Below, piece after piece: positions 63,325-64,000 of a DNA stretch of 64,000 nucleotides; the stretch's first letter is position 1; every line of letters begins with the position of its first letter. The stretch covers positions 6,076,001 through 6,140,000 of the forward strand of contig NZ_LR594662.1 of NCBI RefSeq assembly GCF_901827175.1, in the 5' to 3' direction. A program made the position numbers and the translations under genes. The DNA is from Variovorax sp. RA8 (lineage in GTDB: Bacteria; Pseudomonadota; Gammaproteobacteria; Burkholderiales; Burkholderiaceae_C). The notes under the pieces were generated by a model. It did not search any database and was not told the DNA's origin. It saw only the letters and a program-made list of their open reading frames with translations.

Positions 63325-63353
63325 GGGCCTGAGCCCAGAGCGGCTCAGAGCCC
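63325..63353. terminator. bidirectional hairpin between recX and argC
   Basis: CTGAGCC-CAGAGC-GGCTCAG forms a 7-bp stem extended by GGGC/GCCC after a one-base bulge. It lies between the convergent recX and argC genes and overlaps the argC stop codon. No T-run, so it may act as a factor-dependent or mRNA-stabilising structure. Confidence 0.45.
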
Positions 63354-64000
63354 CAGCATCAGCTTCAGGTTCTGTACCGCGGCACCGCTGGCGCCCTTGC
63401 CCAGGTTGTCCAGGCGGGCAATGACGACGGCATGGCGGTGGTCCTCGTTCGGGAACACCCGGATCTCGAGGTCGTTGGTGTCGTTCAGCCCCAGCGCGTC
63501 GAGCTTGCCGTCCTCGGTGGGTGGCAGCACCTTCACGAACTGCTCCGGCGTGTTGCTCTGGGCGTAGTGCGCCGCCAGCGCCTCCTGCAGGTCTCGGGCC
63601 CTGGGCTTGCCGGGGAGGTCGTCCAGATGCAAGGGTAGCTGCACCAGCATGCCCTGCTTGAAGTTGCCCACTGAGGGGATGAACACCGGCCGGCGCGTCA
63701 GGCCGGTGTACTTCATGATTTCGGGGATGTGCTTGTGCTTGAGGCCCAGGGCGTAGGTCTCGAACAGCGGCGCTTCGCCCTTCTCGTAGGCCTCGATCAT
63801 GGTGCGGCCGCCGCCCGAGTAGCCGCTGACGGAGGGCAGGGCGATCGCGTGGCCGGCCGGCAGCAGGCCGGCATCGACCAGCGGGCGGACGATGGCGATG
63901 GCGCCGGTCGCATAGCAGCCGGGATTGGCCACGCGCTCGGCCTTGGCCACCGCGTCTTTCTGGCCCGCCACCAGTTCGGGAAAGCCGAACACCCAGCCGG
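63345..64000 (-). CDS. argC: N-acetyl-gamma-glutamyl-phosphate reductase (N-terminus beyond window)
   Basis: At least 218 residues visible; the frame continues past 64000. Catalytic Cys in ANPGCYATGAI, then SVSGYSGGGRTMIE and HKHIPEIMKYTGL with the active-site His; IEVRVFPN-like ILNDTNDLEIRVFPNEDHRHAVV near the end. The layout fits the short argC2 type (~310 residues). Arginine biosynthesis, third step. Confidence 0.95.
   Translation of the reverse strand, partial: GWVFGFPELVAGQKDAVAKAERVANPGCYATGAIAIVRPLVDAGLLPAGHAIALPSVSGYSGGGRTMIEAYEKGEAPLFETYALGLKHKHIPEIMKYTGLTRRPVFIPSVGNFKQGMLVQLPLHLDDLPGKPRARDLQEALAAHYAQSNTPEQFVKVLPPTEDGKLDALGLNDTNDLEIRVFPNEDHRHAVVIARLDNLGKGASGAAVQNLKLMLGL

Overview
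The window is a single uninterrupted stretch of high-GC proteobacterial chromosome. The gene families, the fused indolepyruvate oxidoreductase, the dprA-smg pair, recA-recX beside a TctDE-like two-component system, the Bug/TctC transporter and the dispersed ~95-bp intergenic elements all point to Burkholderiales, most likely Comamonadaceae (Variovorax or a close relative). This placement is inference from recall; no database search was run. I see no rRNA, tRNA, CRISPR array, transposase or phage gene.

Layout. 1-3246: end of an aromatic-type catabolic set (VOC protein, alpha/beta hydrolase, FAD monooxygenase, DUF2783). 3313-6394: overlapping operon def - lipoprotein - fmt - azlC - azlD. 6556-9563: LysM protein, dprA, smg. 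9573-15569: DUF1631 protein, then the Sec accessory genes secF, secD, yajC with repeat elements between secD and yajC. 15790-21898: giant indolepyruvate ferredoxin oxidoreductase, divergent Lrp regulator and an MFS-monooxygenase-like fusion. 22197-26559: IscR-like regulator lacking cluster ligands, FAD reductase, VOC protein, GAF protein and several unrecognised small proteins. 26831-30958: tetronate (threonate/erythronate) operon ltnD-otnK-otnC-otnI-ridA, with a LysR gene upstream.

32650-47763 is the metabolic core. It holds a probable oxalate locus: oxc, two formyl-CoA:oxalate CoA-transferase paralogs (frc) around a PAS gene, a second sucCD pair, a PanE-family reductase that may be an oxalyl-CoA reductase, an FAH-family hydrolase and a LysR regulator. 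A Crp/Fnr-type regulator is divergent from oxc. Next to it lies a tripartite tricarboxylate transporter (tctC-tctB-tctA) with a cytidylate-kinase-like/BON protein. The same TTGAC-N4-GTCAA palindrome lies in front of oxc/crp and in front of tctC, and the regulator has an FNR-type E..SR recognition helix, so transport and catabolism may be one regulon.

47998-54320: small proteins (one a paralog of a gene near 32.4 kb), dbpA, infA, an HtrA-like protein that has lost two of its three catalytic residues, a TIM-barrel isomerase and a glutamine amidotransferase. 54345-57955 is the most unusual stretch: DNA topoisomerase III with a C-terminal SWIB domain, divergent from a SET-domain protein with a lysine-rich tail, separated by a 33-nt perfectly alternating pyrimidine-purine tract. 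57958-64000: birA, a two-component system, a MarR regulator, recA-recX with a near-match LexA box, and the start of argC.
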